Shown here one piece after another: positions 1-10,545 of a stretch of DNA of 64,000 nucleotides (its first letter is position 1; each line of letters opens with the position of its first letter). Source of the DNA: Vicugna pacos (taxonomy: Eukaryota; Chordata; Mammalia; Artiodactyla; Camelidae); contig NC_132993.1 in NCBI RefSeq assembly GCF_048564905.1, positions 79,205,001 to 79,269,000 of the forward strand. The letters run 5' to 3'. The translations under genes and the position numbers were made by a program. Below the pieces are notes generated by a model, which was given only the letters and a program-made list of their open reading frames with translations, made no database searches and was not told where the DNA came from.

Positions 1-2003
1 GTATAGAGTCAGTTCTTTGTCAAGAGTGTAATGTAGAGTTAATGTTCCTTAAATTATCAAAGACAAACAATAAGAAGAATTACATATTTGAGTGTTTAAT
101 AAATGCATAGTCAACATGTTTTACAGGGATTTTATGTTTTTTATTTTTTGAGGTCTGGGATGATTCTAAAGTAACTTCTGTCTAGAATCCAATTCTTACT
201 TTAAAGACCAGATGAGTCGTTGCAGAGTCTGACTTCTTAAGGATGAACTCTTGAGCTATTCATTGCTGAATGAAAATACCCGATGGTTTCCAAGGCATTG
301 AATGAAAATCCTGCGCTGCTCATCGGAGAACCCGATTCAGTTTGGTATTTTCTCCAGTATTTGGCTTGGCATTTTCCACCCCTGTCGTGAGTGTAAATGC
401 AGCTGTGAGTTGTGCAAATCAGGAATGCAGTGCAGTACAACTGCTGTAGTTCTTTTAACAGCTTCTGTATTTCGAGCTGATTTGATACCAATACAGAAAG
501 ATAACTGAGGGCAATGGAGTCATTATTGAGAGACACCCCAAGAATTATAGTTTGAGTACTCAAGAAATGTATGTACAATATGATCTACTTGATGTCTTGG
601 GGGGAGGATGTCATTTCAGTGCCATGAATAGAAGCAGAAGCATTATTTTCATACATGAGTAATACAAAATTATAGGTATTACTAATTAAGAAGTCAATTA
701 AAGGATCCATTTAAAAGATCAGGCTACAGAAGAGTAAATATTCAGAATATAAAATTTACACTTAATATTTCTCACATCACATAATGGTCCAGACCATGCA
801 TTTGGGAATAGAGAAATCTCTATTGGATCTCAAATTTTGCCACAGTAACTAGTCACGTGACTTTAGGCAAGTAACTGAACGTCTCTAAACCTCAGTTTCC
901 TTGTCTATGAAATGGGAAGAAGAGGCTTCCTGTTGAGGAATGAGATAGGGCACTCAAACCATCTATCACGGAGTCCGGCCCTCAGTAAATGTACCTGATA
1001 TTATTATTCTCTTTACGGGGATGGTTTGGGGCCATTTCACCAAATTCTACCATCAGACAAAAAATATGGATTTTATAAGCAATAACTATTACATCAACTG
1101 AGAAAGGAAACAAGCTCATCGGTCCGAGACATCCTGCCTTGGAAACTGTTTGATAGCTGGGACTTGTCCTTTGTTTTGTTCACCCTTTTATCTCCAGCAT
1201 CCAGCCCAGAAACTGTCCTCAGTAAATGTTTGCCAGGAGAAAGAAAGAGCAAATGAGGGAGTAAAACCGTGCAGACTCTTTTCACGGACTTTGGAGCAGA
1301 AATGGCTCCTTGAGCTCACAAATTCCGTTAAACTGGTCCGTAACCAGGTACCATAACAAAAGATGCGATAGCATAAGTTTCAGCTGGCCTCAGCCTACCT
1401 CCAAGAAACTAGAGTAATAAGAACTGGGCTTTATTGATGTTCTGTAGACATTTACCATGAGAATTTTTTTGTATTGCTGTTAGGTCTGAAATGGAAACCA
1501 ATAATATAGGTTTTGCAGGTTTGGGGGGAAAAGGAGAATGGTGTTTTATCTCAAATTATAGAGAAGAGAAAAGTAAGAAAAGAGCTTCTCACTTAATAGA
1601 CTGTCTACAAGAAAAGGAACTTGAACCGATAACTTACACCAACTTAAGGACATAATGTGATAATGGTATAAGAATATTGAAACATAAACAAAACAATGAA
1701 ACAGACATGATCTTCAGACTATTTTAATACCTAACCTGAATCTACTGTCTACATTTGTGTGTGTGTGCATATTCTAAGAGAAGAATTTCAATCTGCTTCT
1801 GAGCAGGGTAGAGAACAAACCATTTACAAAATAGTTTTCTTTCCATATACGGTGACCAGCAGCTGCAAAATTATGGTTCACGTACCGAAGCCAAGAATGT
1901 GGCAGTCAGATAAGGGGGATCCTAAATTGTTGGGGGTTTTTTTCCCTAAAAAGCATCTGTCAGTTTTTCATTACTAAGGCAAAAACAGAAGAAAGCTACT
2001 TAC
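1..2003. other. Non-coding J-C region of the left TRG cassette
   Basis: No gene is visible here. The stretch is the intron-like DNA 3' of the J segment at 2,004-2,068 (minus strand) and reads as a diverged paralogue of about 26,880-28,900 next to the middle-cassette J. Shared blocks include the start (1-130 with 26,900-27,000), a MIR near 840-1,010 and the block at 1,090-1,330. The C gene of this cassette should lie beyond the left edge. Confidence 0.7.
840..1010 (-). repeat. MIR SINE
   Basis: The stretch shows the typical MIR core: loss of weight around a 'cctcagtttcc ttgtctatgaaatgg' type signature followed by an AT-rich end. A paralogous copy sits at 27,700-27,870, so the insertion predates the cassette duplication. 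Orientation is judged from the core only. Confidence 0.7.
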
Positions 2004-2068
2004 CAGGGACGGTTACTATGAGCTCAGTCCCTTCTCCAAATATCTTCCTCCAGCCCTTTTTGCAGCCC
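2004..2068 (-). CDS. TRGJ: TCR gamma joining segment (left cassette)
   Basis: Joining segment that supplies the end of CDR3 and framework 4 of the gamma chain. On the minus strand the 65 bases end in a donor (GTAAGT) directly after ...GTCCCTG and read WRKIFGEGTELIV, with the canonical F-G-x-G motif. It leaves one base for the next codon, the same phase as the other J segments and as TRGC exon 1. It resembles human TRGJP1/JP2 type segments in the middle-cassette copy at 28,916. The upstream side has a nonamer GATTTTTAT and a 12-base spacer, but the heptamer position reads CACACCC, lacking the GTG that should touch the coding end. It looks like an intact coding segment with a doubtful recombination signal. 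The C gene it would splice to is outside the window. Confidence 0.85.
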
Positions 2069-2096
2069 GGGTGTGATTTGAGTTCCTATAAAAATC
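2069..2096 (-). other. 12-RSS of left TRGJ, poor heptamer
   Basis: Heptamer position 2,069-2,075 reads CACACCC on the coding strand (consensus CACTGTG), spacer 2,076-2,087 is 12 bases, nonamer 2,088-2,096 reads GATTTTTAT (consensus GGTTTTTGT). Spacing is correct and aligns with the RSS at 28,976-29,003. The three bases next to the coding end, normally nearly invariant GTG, are CCC. Confidence 0.7.
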
Positions 2097-2370
2097 TCAG
2101 CCTTCCCCTCGCTTCATGATGTGACTAGCAGTTAAAAAATTTTGTAATGGCAATTTGACCTTCTGGGTTCGTTTGGAAGTCCTTGAACGTAGATTTTATG
2201 GTATCTGATATTTTATAAGTTTTCCTGAAATAAATGGACCCAAATATCTGTTTTCCACGGAGGAGTAACTATTAAAAGCACCAATAAAAGATGACAAGGA
2301 TAAAAGCAGGAAAAGAAGACACAGCACCAACCAATCAGCCAACTGTTTTTCTAAACTACCAGGAAAAGTA

Positions 2371-2379
2371 TTCAGAGAA
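2371..2379. promoter_or_regulatory. STAT-type site 5' of left TRGJ
   Basis: TTCAGAGAA fits the palindromic TTCnnnGAA consensus of STAT5. It lies about 300 bases 5' of the J coding start, and the middle-cassette J has TTCAAAGAA at the matching place (29,278). In mouse, STAT5 binding 5' of J gamma opens the segment downstream of IL-7 signalling; the same role here is inference. Confidence 0.4.
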
Positions 2380-3004
2380 ACAACACTTTTCTTTTCCCCC
2401 CAGGTGTTCAGCTGCGTTGAAACTGCTCCGAGTTTGCATCAAAGGAAGACCCCTCTGTTCTCACGAACACCAGGGCTGCTCCGTTAGCGGCTTGGGAATG
2501 CACTTCTGAAAGGAGGAAGCTCTTCAGTAACTGAAAATGCAAATATGCCAACACAAGTGTACTGAGAAGTGGGAAGAAGTTCTCCATTCACTGGACAATG
2601 TGATTCTTTACCACAGTAATGCGAAGTGAGAAAAATTAGTTCTGTGATGACATTATTTTTCGTAGGCTAAAGGAAGAAATCTGTGGAATTCTATCTTCTC
2701 TGAAAGGATAGATTTCTTATTTAAACTAAAACTTGAAAACAAAGCCCAGTTCTCTGATACGGTGAAATAGATTACTCTGTCATGTTTTATCCAATCAACT
2801 GGAAATTCTTTGTTTCAACACTTTTTCATTACAGGACCAAATTTCCTGCATGGCTACATTTGTGGGAACACATTCTCCATCTTCCTGAATATATACACAG
2901 ATCTGACCCCCTCTTTTCTTCTTTGTCCTTTAATTCAGTTCTTTTGGGGTTGTTTGATGTGGTGAGAAAAGCATACTTTCTTCTTGCTGTTTTCATTTCT
3001 TTTC

Positions 3005-3095
3005 TTTTTTAAAATGTATTGAAGTATAGTTGACTTCCAATATTATACTAGTTTCAAGTGTACAACACAGTGATTTGATATTCCTGTTCATACTT
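3005..3095 (-). repeat. L1 3' UTR fragment (antisense)
   Basis: Reads as the complement of the common artiodactyl L1 3' end, with the 'tatagttgactt...gtttcaagtgtacaac' type phrase seen again at 14,690-14,760 and 36,735-36,800. Short and 5' truncated. Confidence 0.6.
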
Positions 3096-3429
3096 GGTTT
3101 GAATTCCCCTTCTCTGCTGTTAGCAATGCCTCTGTGATCTTAGATGCTCCAGAGTCCCTCTGAATCCCAAATACCTCATGCATAAAGGGGGATGATAATA
3201 TCTAGGTCATTAAAAAAAAAGATGTAAAGTTCAGGATCTGTTGCCTACCTGGTGCTCAGCCCTGGCCACTGAGGAGGCAGAATAATGTGGCCATCTCAGC
3301 CAAGGCGGTGGTCTTGTCTTTCATATTGTCTGGGTTTGAAGGCTCCTGAGAGGAAAAGTCATTACGGAGGACCCCTGACCGTCTCATCTGCATCTTCTTT
3401 ACCCAGGGCCCAGGCCACAGACAATAATG

Positions 3430-3620
3430 GCCAGTGCCAACTGTTATAGAACTCTTACTGCATGACAAGCTTCCTTATTATGTGTCTGAGTTCTTTACAT
3501 GTACTGACCCAGTGAGCAGTCCAGCAGCCCTCCAAGAAAGGAACACTTACTATATCCCTTTACGGATGGGGAGACTGAATCTGAGAATATCAGATAGGGT
3601 AAGCTGTCTATCCCATGTGA
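3430..3620 (+). repeat. MIR-family SINE
   Basis: Pattern of a MIR: 'ttattatgtgtctgagttctttacatgtactgac' style centre followed by 'tttacggatggggagactgaatct'. Strongly diverged, so old. Confidence 0.55.
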
Positions 3621-5009
3621 GCACCTGTATGTATTAGAGCAAGTGGGTATCAGAGTTGAAAAGGGACCTGCTCCATCACAGATTTCTGAACTGGACACAG
3701 TAAGTCAATTAATTTTGTACAGTTGCCTCCAAAAATCCTTGATTCACTTTTGAATTTTTGTGGCGGCCACCTCCCCAGGGAACCTGTTTTCTCCAAGCTC
3801 GGGCACAGTGACCTCCTACCCACTGTAGGTCCTGATGCTCAGGTTCCCATCATAAAGGGTATTCCATTTCTTAGCAACTCTCAGGTTGTTAGCAGTGAGG
3901 TCAAAAGTGTGCCCAGGCACCATTCAAACTCAGCAAACAAAATAGTCAGATCAGCTTCTCGTATGGTGTTTAGCTAAGTCACCATGGTTAAACTGGAAGT
4001 CCTTTATGTCCTTTCCCTCTGCCTGTGGATAATATCTCTGTACTTAACAGCAGGCTGAGAGTGGAGCAGGGCAGCACCAAAGACAATAATCCAGAGGCAT
4101 GTCTTTGTGGTCCAACTTAATGTTTTTATTTGCATCAATAAATAGTTTTGTCTTGCCTTTTTCCCATGTTAAAAAAAATCCTAGAACCCAAAAGTCAGAA
4201 ACAATTAATTGCGTAATGAAATTTTCATCAGGCCAAAGCAGGGGTCAGTGAGCAGTGAAAACAGGGTTAAGAGCAGAGTGGAGGTTTACAAGCCCTTGGG
4301 GACTGGGGACAATGTTGTTCTGTAAGGATATGAGTGAAGAGCTGGTTCCTCTTGTTGGCCACGCCCCTCATTGTCACCAGGTCACAGAATTCCCTTCTCC
4401 TTGGAGTCAGGCACTGGGAGGATGCAAGAAGAGGAAAGAATTTTATTAGGAGAATGGAAAAGATAAAGTAAGGGAACCCCACAGAAACGGAGCTAAAGTA
4501 AGTTTCTGCCCCCTTTACCCCCACCTCTTCTCATACATACTGGGGGGTGGGGGGTCTAAGCCTTGAACTAGGTGTGCAGTAGAGGGTGGGCTGTTAGGCT
4601 TTCTCAGAAGCCAAGCATGTCTTAATTACATATCTCTAACTGCAACATCAGAGCTCAGGGAGGTACACAATGAGTTAAGGAATCTGCGGGACCAATTTTC
4701 TTCAGAATCATTTAGACTTCCCTTGTACTACTCATTTGACTGTTGCTTTTAAGCTGTATATAAACTTTGAATTTTCAGTTGGAAAGGATCCATATTCAGC
4801 TTCAACCTCAAAGAACTTTTATTTCTCCCCCACATATAGCAGCAGAGGGGTTTCCTATTTGGGGCTGAGAATCAGTGACACAGGTTTTCTTTGCAAGAAG
4901 TTGACTGGTTTTACAAGAAGGCGGTGAATATGGCGCTCGCTGATTTGTATGATTTTTGCCTTAATGCAAACCCTACCCTACCTGCCAAATGATAACTTAT
5001 AGACTGGAG

Positions 5010-5165
5010 TCAGGAGTTCCCTTCCAGGGGAGGGGCTTCAAGATGGCAGAACAGAAGGACACAGAGCTCACCCTCCCCCGACAAATACCTCAAAGGCATC
5101 AACATGTGGGAACAATCCTCACAGAATACCTGCTGAACTCTGGCAGGACTTCACTTCCAGGCTCA
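5010..5165 (+). repeat. L1 5' UTR fragment
   Basis: Begins with the 'ggggcttcaagatggcagaac' type L1 5' end, including the AAGATGGC YY1-like motif, then the 'acaaatacctcaa...catgtgggaacaa' text seen in mammalian L1 5' regions. Only the first ~150 bases are present, so this is an isolated piece. Confidence 0.55.
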
Positions 5166-5284
5166 GCTTTCAGTCACTTTGTGGCAAGTCTCCAGAAGGT
5201 CCTTCACCCTTGCAATCATTTGCACAAAATTTTATTTGTGCATCCTTCAAGGGAGGTGGCCAAATTCTTATATTGTCTGTCTAT

Positions 5285-5620
5285 GACAGCTCTGTCCAAT
5301 AGAAATCACCCGTTCAAGTCACAAATTTAAAATGTTTTGACTTCTGCATTAGAAAAAGTAAAAAGACAGTGAAAATTACTGTTAGGACTATTTTTACTTT
5401 GTCCAAGATCTCCATAATATCATTTCAACATGCAGTCAGTATGAAAATCATTAATGAGATATTCTACCTTTTTTTTTTTTGCCACTGTCTTCAAAATATA
5501 GTTTGTGTTTCATCCTCACAGGGCACCTCAGCTTGGACTATTGGACCAACTCCATTTCAAGGGCTCAGTAGCCACATGTGGCTAGTGGCTGGTGGAAATG
5601 AGCGGCCCAGACTGTCCTCC
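5285..5620 (+). repeat. Old DNA-transposon-like repeat
   Basis: Starts with a 'gctctgtccaatagaa' terminus and ends with the familiar 'agtagccacatgtggctagtggct' phrase of an old non-autonomous mammalian element, with an A/T-rich middle. I recognise the family by these phrases but cannot name the subfamily. The far terminus is missing. Confidence 0.5.
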
Positions 5621-5823
5621 AGATGCTCCAGAGACGCTGAGCTGGATGGTCTTAAGAAAGGTCCCTGCCTGGGTCAGCTCCTGCTCCCATCCGATTTTAT
5701 GTGCGCAGGACCTGCGGAGGGGGAGTCCCGGAGGGCCGGGATTCTGAGGTCTGACCTCGGGGCAACCCGAGGGACCCAGAGGTGTGGCCGTTGTCAGGCC
5801 TGGACCGACCAGTGGGTCCCAGC

Positions 5824-5862
5824 GCTTTTTGTGCAGGGGCCCGGGCGGCGCGCGGGGCTGTG
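5824..5862 (-). other. 23-RSS of left TRGV
   Basis: Reading from the coding end: heptamer CACAGCC (5,856-5,862), 23-base GC-rich spacer (5,833-5,855), nonamer ACAAAAAGC (5,824-5,832), close to consensus ACAAAAACC. This fits the rule that TRGV genes carry 23-type signals and TRGJ 12-type. The nonamer is much better than those of the three V genes at 34-43 kb. Confidence 0.85.
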
Positions 5863-6334
5863 GGCGTCCCAGGCAGCGCAGTAGTACATGCCCTCATCAG
5901 CCTTCTCCAGCTTCATCAGCGACAAGAAGCAGCTTCTGCCATCCTTGTTCACCTGGGCATTGACTTTATCACCTCTCAGTACCGAATCCCATTGCACGTC
6001 CCTCTTCGACAAGGCCAGATAGAGGAGCCTCTCGGGGGCCCGGCCCTCCAGTTGGCGGTACCAGTGGACATAGGTGACCGAGCCGTAGGCCTGGCAGGGC
6101 AGGGTAGTCGAGCCCCTGGTGCGCGCCATCACCAGAGCCGGCTGCACCAGCCTTACCTCCTCCTGGTCGCCTGCGAGGGAGAGGGCAGTGATGAGGGCGG
6201 GCTGAGCCCACAGCCTCCTGGTTCTCCCCACCCACCCAGGGAAAGGGCCGGGACTTACTGGGAACTGGGAGGGCCCACAGGAGGGCCAGGTAGCCCAGCA
6301 GGGCTCTGCATCCCACCGGGGTGGAGGGGCCCAT
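5863..6334 (-). CDS. TRGV: TCR gamma variable gene, GC-rich solitary subgroup
   Basis: Variable gene encoding leader and V domain of a gamma chain. Leader exon 6,259-6,334 starts at an ATG (MGPSTPVGCRALLGYLALLW), ends in donor GTAAGTCC; an 88-base intron follows; the V exon is 6,170 to 5,863 after a CTCGCAG acceptor. The V domain keeps the Ig-V marks: first Cys in STTLPCQAYG, Trp in VHWYRQ, second Cys in DEGMYYCAAWDA. It is open throughout and adjoins a 23-RSS. It differs from the three V genes at 34-43 kb in nearly all of FR1-FR3 and in base composition (far richer in G+C), so it belongs to another subgroup. Odd: an additional Cys in FR3 (GRSCFLSL). It lies between the middle TRGC and the left J, so it is the natural partner of the J at 2,004. 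Likely functional. Confidence 0.9.
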
Positions 6335-6619
6335 GGTGATCTGGGGCTCAAATCGCCAGGAGGCTCTCTGGCAGCCGGGCCGGTGGTGAGGCCAGGTCTG
6401 GGCGGGAGCCTCTGCAACTCTCAGGTGCAGGGAGGCAACTGTGGGAGAAATGAGGGAGGGAAGGCGGGAGGGGCCAAGAGGGAGGAGACGGAAGTGTGAC
6501 CACAGGAGGAAGGCGGGGATGATAAATGTGAGAGGTCTGAGAAACGCTAAAAGAAGTTGATGGAACAGTAACAGGAGCAACACAGCAATCCTTGATCAGA
6601 CATCAGCTGCACTCTGTTA

Positions 6620-6720
6620 GGGTGCTTGCTAACTGATCTACGTCCGTTGTTTTATTAAATCCTGCAAATTACCCTGTGGGACAAATTTTATCCTCAGTTT
6701 AGAAATGGGGAAGCCGGAGC
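6620..6720 (-). repeat. MIR SINE fragment
   Basis: Pattern 'ttattaaatcctgcaaattaccctgtggga...tcagtttagaaatgggg' is a MIR core. Old and partial. Confidence 0.5.
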
Positions 6721-6964
6721 TGGTTTTAAAATTGTTTTTCCAAGGCTGCATGCCCAAGGAGAATGATGCTGGAATTTGGAGCCAGGTCTGGCTATGGGCA
6801 CATCTCATGCTTGGTTTAGTCACTTGATACCAATGGAGCAGGGCATGTGCTGCTTGCTGGGGAGGAAGGGTCAAGCCCAGAAAAGCCATCCCTCCTCAGA
6901 GGGCATGTCCGCCATCCAAGCAGCACTGGAGCACTTCCCCGAGAGGTCCCAGCAAAAGGAGATT

Positions 6965-7140
6965 TTAAATGCCTTCAATAACATGATAGCAGGAGTCTCG
7001 GGCACGTTGTCTCATCTCCTTTTCCTCAGCTTTAAAAAGGGATGTCATGGGGTTGTGTGGAGAGTAAACAGGATTACGTGACTACAGCATGCACCCGGGT
7101 CCCATATACAGAGAAGATGCTCAAGAAATGATGGGCATTA
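6965..7140 (-). repeat. MIR SINE fragment
   Basis: Contains the 'tctcatctccttttcctcagctttaaaaagg' phrase and the 'cagagaagatgctcaagaaatg' end typical of MIR. Diverged. Confidence 0.5.
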
Positions 7141-7234
7141 TTTCCTCACCTTGAAACTGGGCAGCTGGTAGTAGATGATTCCTGCAGTCCACTTAGTGTA
7201 GAAATTATAGGGAATGTTACAGTTCTGGAGAATC

Positions 7235-7272
7235 TGGTGTGTGTGGGTGTGTGTGTATGTGTGTGTGTGTAT
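7235..7272 (+). repeat. (GT)n microsatellite
   Basis: Interrupted run of GT dinucleotides with TATG breaks. Confidence 0.9.
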
Positions 7273-10200
7273 TCAAAGAAAGACTCTGAAATTGAACCAG
7301 GGGGAAATGAGGGCCATGGAGTGGGACCAGGTCCTCCAGTTCCAACGTCATATCCTCAGCGATGGTAAAGACACTGGGAAGGATCAGCTGGGGAATTCAT
7401 CTGAAATGAGGCTTTGGGAATAAGGTGGCTGCGACTCCCAACTGAAATGCAGGTTCCTTTTCAGTTATGCCAATTATACCCAGGGCCTCCTGGGTCTATA
7501 TAATTATGCTAATTAGTTATGCCAATTATACACTGAAGGCCAAGAGGAGGGGGCGGTGGGCCTGGTGAAGAGATAGGCCTTGGCTTGGGCAGGGAAGACA
7601 TGGGAACTTGAGCCTGCACCAACTGACCCAGTTCCGGAGCTCCTCTTCTGTAGGACAAACCGAGAGTCAGACACGCTCAGCTGTAACCGAGATTCAAGGC
7701 ACAAGGGTCCCCAGATGGAGGTTTTTGGGATGTGCTGCGCTAGTGAAGTGTGGGCCCAACAGGGCTAATAGAATATTTTAGCTAAAAGAATATGCCTGGG
7801 GTTACCATTTATACCCTCTGCTGATGTCTAGCCCAGCTGTGGTAAAATATTAAGTGGAAAAGAAAGTGACAATTGAAGTGACATCAACATAGAAGAACAA
7901 CAGTGGAAAGTCTCCAAATAGAAGGCAAGCAGTTTGAGTGGTGAGAGCTGAGTTTTTCCCTCTATTCTCTAGGTATTCACCCATAAGGAAATATTTCTTT
8001 GGGGAACAAAATCTACAACCGTCTCTTGTTTTATGCAAGTAAATTTTATTTCATGTTGTCAGCATTCAAAACTGTGTTCCTCAATTGTTTGAATAACAAT
8101 TTTCATTCAATTGCTGCTCAAATTAAAGGTCAAAGGCTGATGGCAATAACCAGTCTTAGATTTTAATGAGGTTTGCCCCAGGCCTCTAGGCAAATACTCT
8201 CTTTGGTGTGACAAATGGTTTAAAAAAACCAATCTGGTTAAGAGTTTGATGTCCTTTCTTCAAGGAGAACAGTGCATGGACTGGGGGAGTACAGAGTCTC
8301 ACAAGCAAGGGAGCACTGCTCCCCAGGGATGTGGGCCAGGAGCACATTTGGAAGAATTTTGGAAGCAGCAGTGGAAACGAGGAAGGGTTAGTTAGGTGGG
8401 GCATTTCCTTAGAAGGCTGCCAGGTCCATTAGGGAATAAGGAAAAAATATTTGGCTTAGTTAATTGGCTAAGTTTGCCTATCTGATCTTAATTGGAACAG
8501 AGAATCACGACAGACTCTTGGTATTAAGGGACTGGTTGGCGGGAAATACTGTGTTTCTGGCCAAGTGCACATTTATGCAAGTTTCAATTTGTTGACCTGG
8601 TATCCGGGGTGGCAGCACCTCCATCTTGTGCCCAGAAATTTATTTCAACAGGTGACATTTGGTTTCCTTTGTTACATTTCTCTTCCTAGCATGATGTGTC
8701 TGTGCTCTTAAGTGGCACTGAAAAGTTATATTCATCTAATAGACACGTGTTTGCATAAATCATAGAGGGAAACTCTTGGGCAGGACAGAGTCACACAGTA
8801 GCCAGGGCTTTCCCTCTGAGCCCTAAGTGGGAGTTCAGAAGCTTCTGGTCAAGGCTCCACGAGTCTCCGCGAAAAGAGAAATAAGATGTTGCTTGATACA
8901 CAGTTTTTAAGTGAATGCAAGATGTTCCATGAAAATATAGTAATTATTTTTCTTTTACTCTCAGATGTTAGATTTTTCTTCTGATTTTTAAAGGGACAAA
9001 CATCATAGTGGAAAAGAAGTACGATTTCCTCAGGGATCTATCCTAGGAAGTAATTCCAGAGTGGAATGACTGGATCAAATTCAAGAATCATATAAGGTTC
9101 AGGAGACACTGACGACAGTGGTGTAACAGTGGTCCCCGGGAACAGTGCAGGAGGGAGACAGGCTGGCATCGTCCCAGCACTAGGAAGCCCTTACTGCTCT
9201 CTCACTCACTGAATACAGCCATTTTTCAAAATATGTAATTTAAATTATTTGTACTAAAGCCTCAAGATATTTTCACTTAAAAAACATATGAAAGCTTGTC
9301 AGCAAAGAGGTGGAAGGAGGAACATCAGTCAATAATAGTTCTTGGTTTTAATGAATATTTTTTGAAGAACATAAGTGAAATCCATTTTGGCAGATGAATG
9401 CAAGTGATCGAACCTATTTTCAAGGTTTTCTGTGTATGAAAAATAAATTAAAACTTTGTTTTGTAGTTATAGTTTTGTTCACCTAAATCTCTTTGAGGAG
9501 ATTCAACATATGTATCTCTCACTTAAAATTTTATGCATGTATATCACAATTTTATAGAAATTAATGAAAGAAATCCATCTTTAATAGAACGCAGTACTTT
9601 TCTCCCTTCCCCTTCCCCACCATCTAGGATTTGAAGAAGCAGCTGAAGAAAAACAGGACACAGAAAAACCACTTTTAGGATGATGAGAACTACTTTTGTT
9701 TAAGTAAGCCTTTGAAAAGGAAACCATGACAACAAAGTAGTTAAACAGGGAGCCTTTCTCAGATTAAATTCAAAGAATAGGATGTGAGCATATAGCCACA
9801 TATGTCCTATTTAGATGAATTTCTCAGACACATTTTGTAATGCAACATTTCTTAACATTTTCTTTAAAGGTATAAATTTGCAAAGGATGAAAATTAGCGC
9901 ACAGTCCCAAATTCCTAATAAGGATGACGCAGTTCATTTCTGTTGCCTGAGCCAGACCGTCTCGGGGTCAGACTTAGTGTAGTGACGACCCTGACTCGTG
10001 AGTTCTGGGGAGCGGCAGTCCTGGGAGGCTGCCACTGTTACTGTCTGGCTCGCCCGTGAGGGCTGTGACACTGGAGGGGGAGTAGCTGGGCCAAGGCCGT
10101 GGAGCTGGCGGGGGGCAGAGCCGGGATGCAGCCCAGCCCCACTACCAGGAGGGCTCTGGAGTGTCTCGGAGCTTCTGAGATGAAGGACATGGTCCAGTCG

Positions 10201-10389
10201 CAGCAGGACGGCTGGATGTGCCTCCAGGGGGACCCGTTGTTAAATCCCTTTGAATCTCCAGAGGAAGCATTTCACCCTCAGAAGCACAAGCAAATAAACA
10301 GGAAATTGTAATAGTAGGAACTCTGCCGAACTATCTAACCCCAGAAGGGAAAGGAGAGTAGACCTTAAAAGTTCATATTATAAGAAAAA

Positions 10390-10545
10390 ATCATTTGTAA
10401 CTGTGTACAGTGATATTAACTGGACTTACTGTGACCATTTCATAATACATACAAATATTGAATCATTACATGGTATAACTGAAACTAATATAATGCCATA
10501 TGTCAATTACATCTCAATAGAAAAAATAGATAAAATGTAAAAGCA
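10390..10545 (+). repeat. L1 3' end
   Basis: Carries 'catttcataatacatacaa...gtataactgaaactaatataatg...tcaattacatctcaat', the 3' end of an old L1M-type element. The paralogue is at 53,620-53,785, so the insertion predates the duplication. Confidence 0.65.

Larger units (their letters stand above)
2097..5009. other. Intergenic DNA between left V and J
   Basis: No gene seen. The first 2 kb is a diverged paralogue of about 29,000-31,300. It includes an antisense L1 3' end near 3,005-3,095, MIR-like sequence at 3,430-3,620 and the shared block 3,700-4,010. From about 4,130 the match to the middle cassette fades. Confidence 0.6.
6335..8880. other. Intergenic DNA 5' of left TRGV
   Basis: No gene seen. 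It contains MIR-like pieces (6,620-6,720; 6,970-7,140), a GT-rich simple repeat and otherwise unassigned single-copy DNA. No TATA box is obvious before the V leader, which is usual for TRGV promoters. Confidence 0.5.

Noticed and set aside
3700-4010. Possible further J segment in the block shared with 30,890-31,200
   Set aside because: The block is paralogous but shows no F-G-x-G frame, no donor in the right phase and no RSS.
5782-6339. Long plus-strand open frame over the left V gene
   Set aside because: It is the antisense shadow of the GC-rich V gene.
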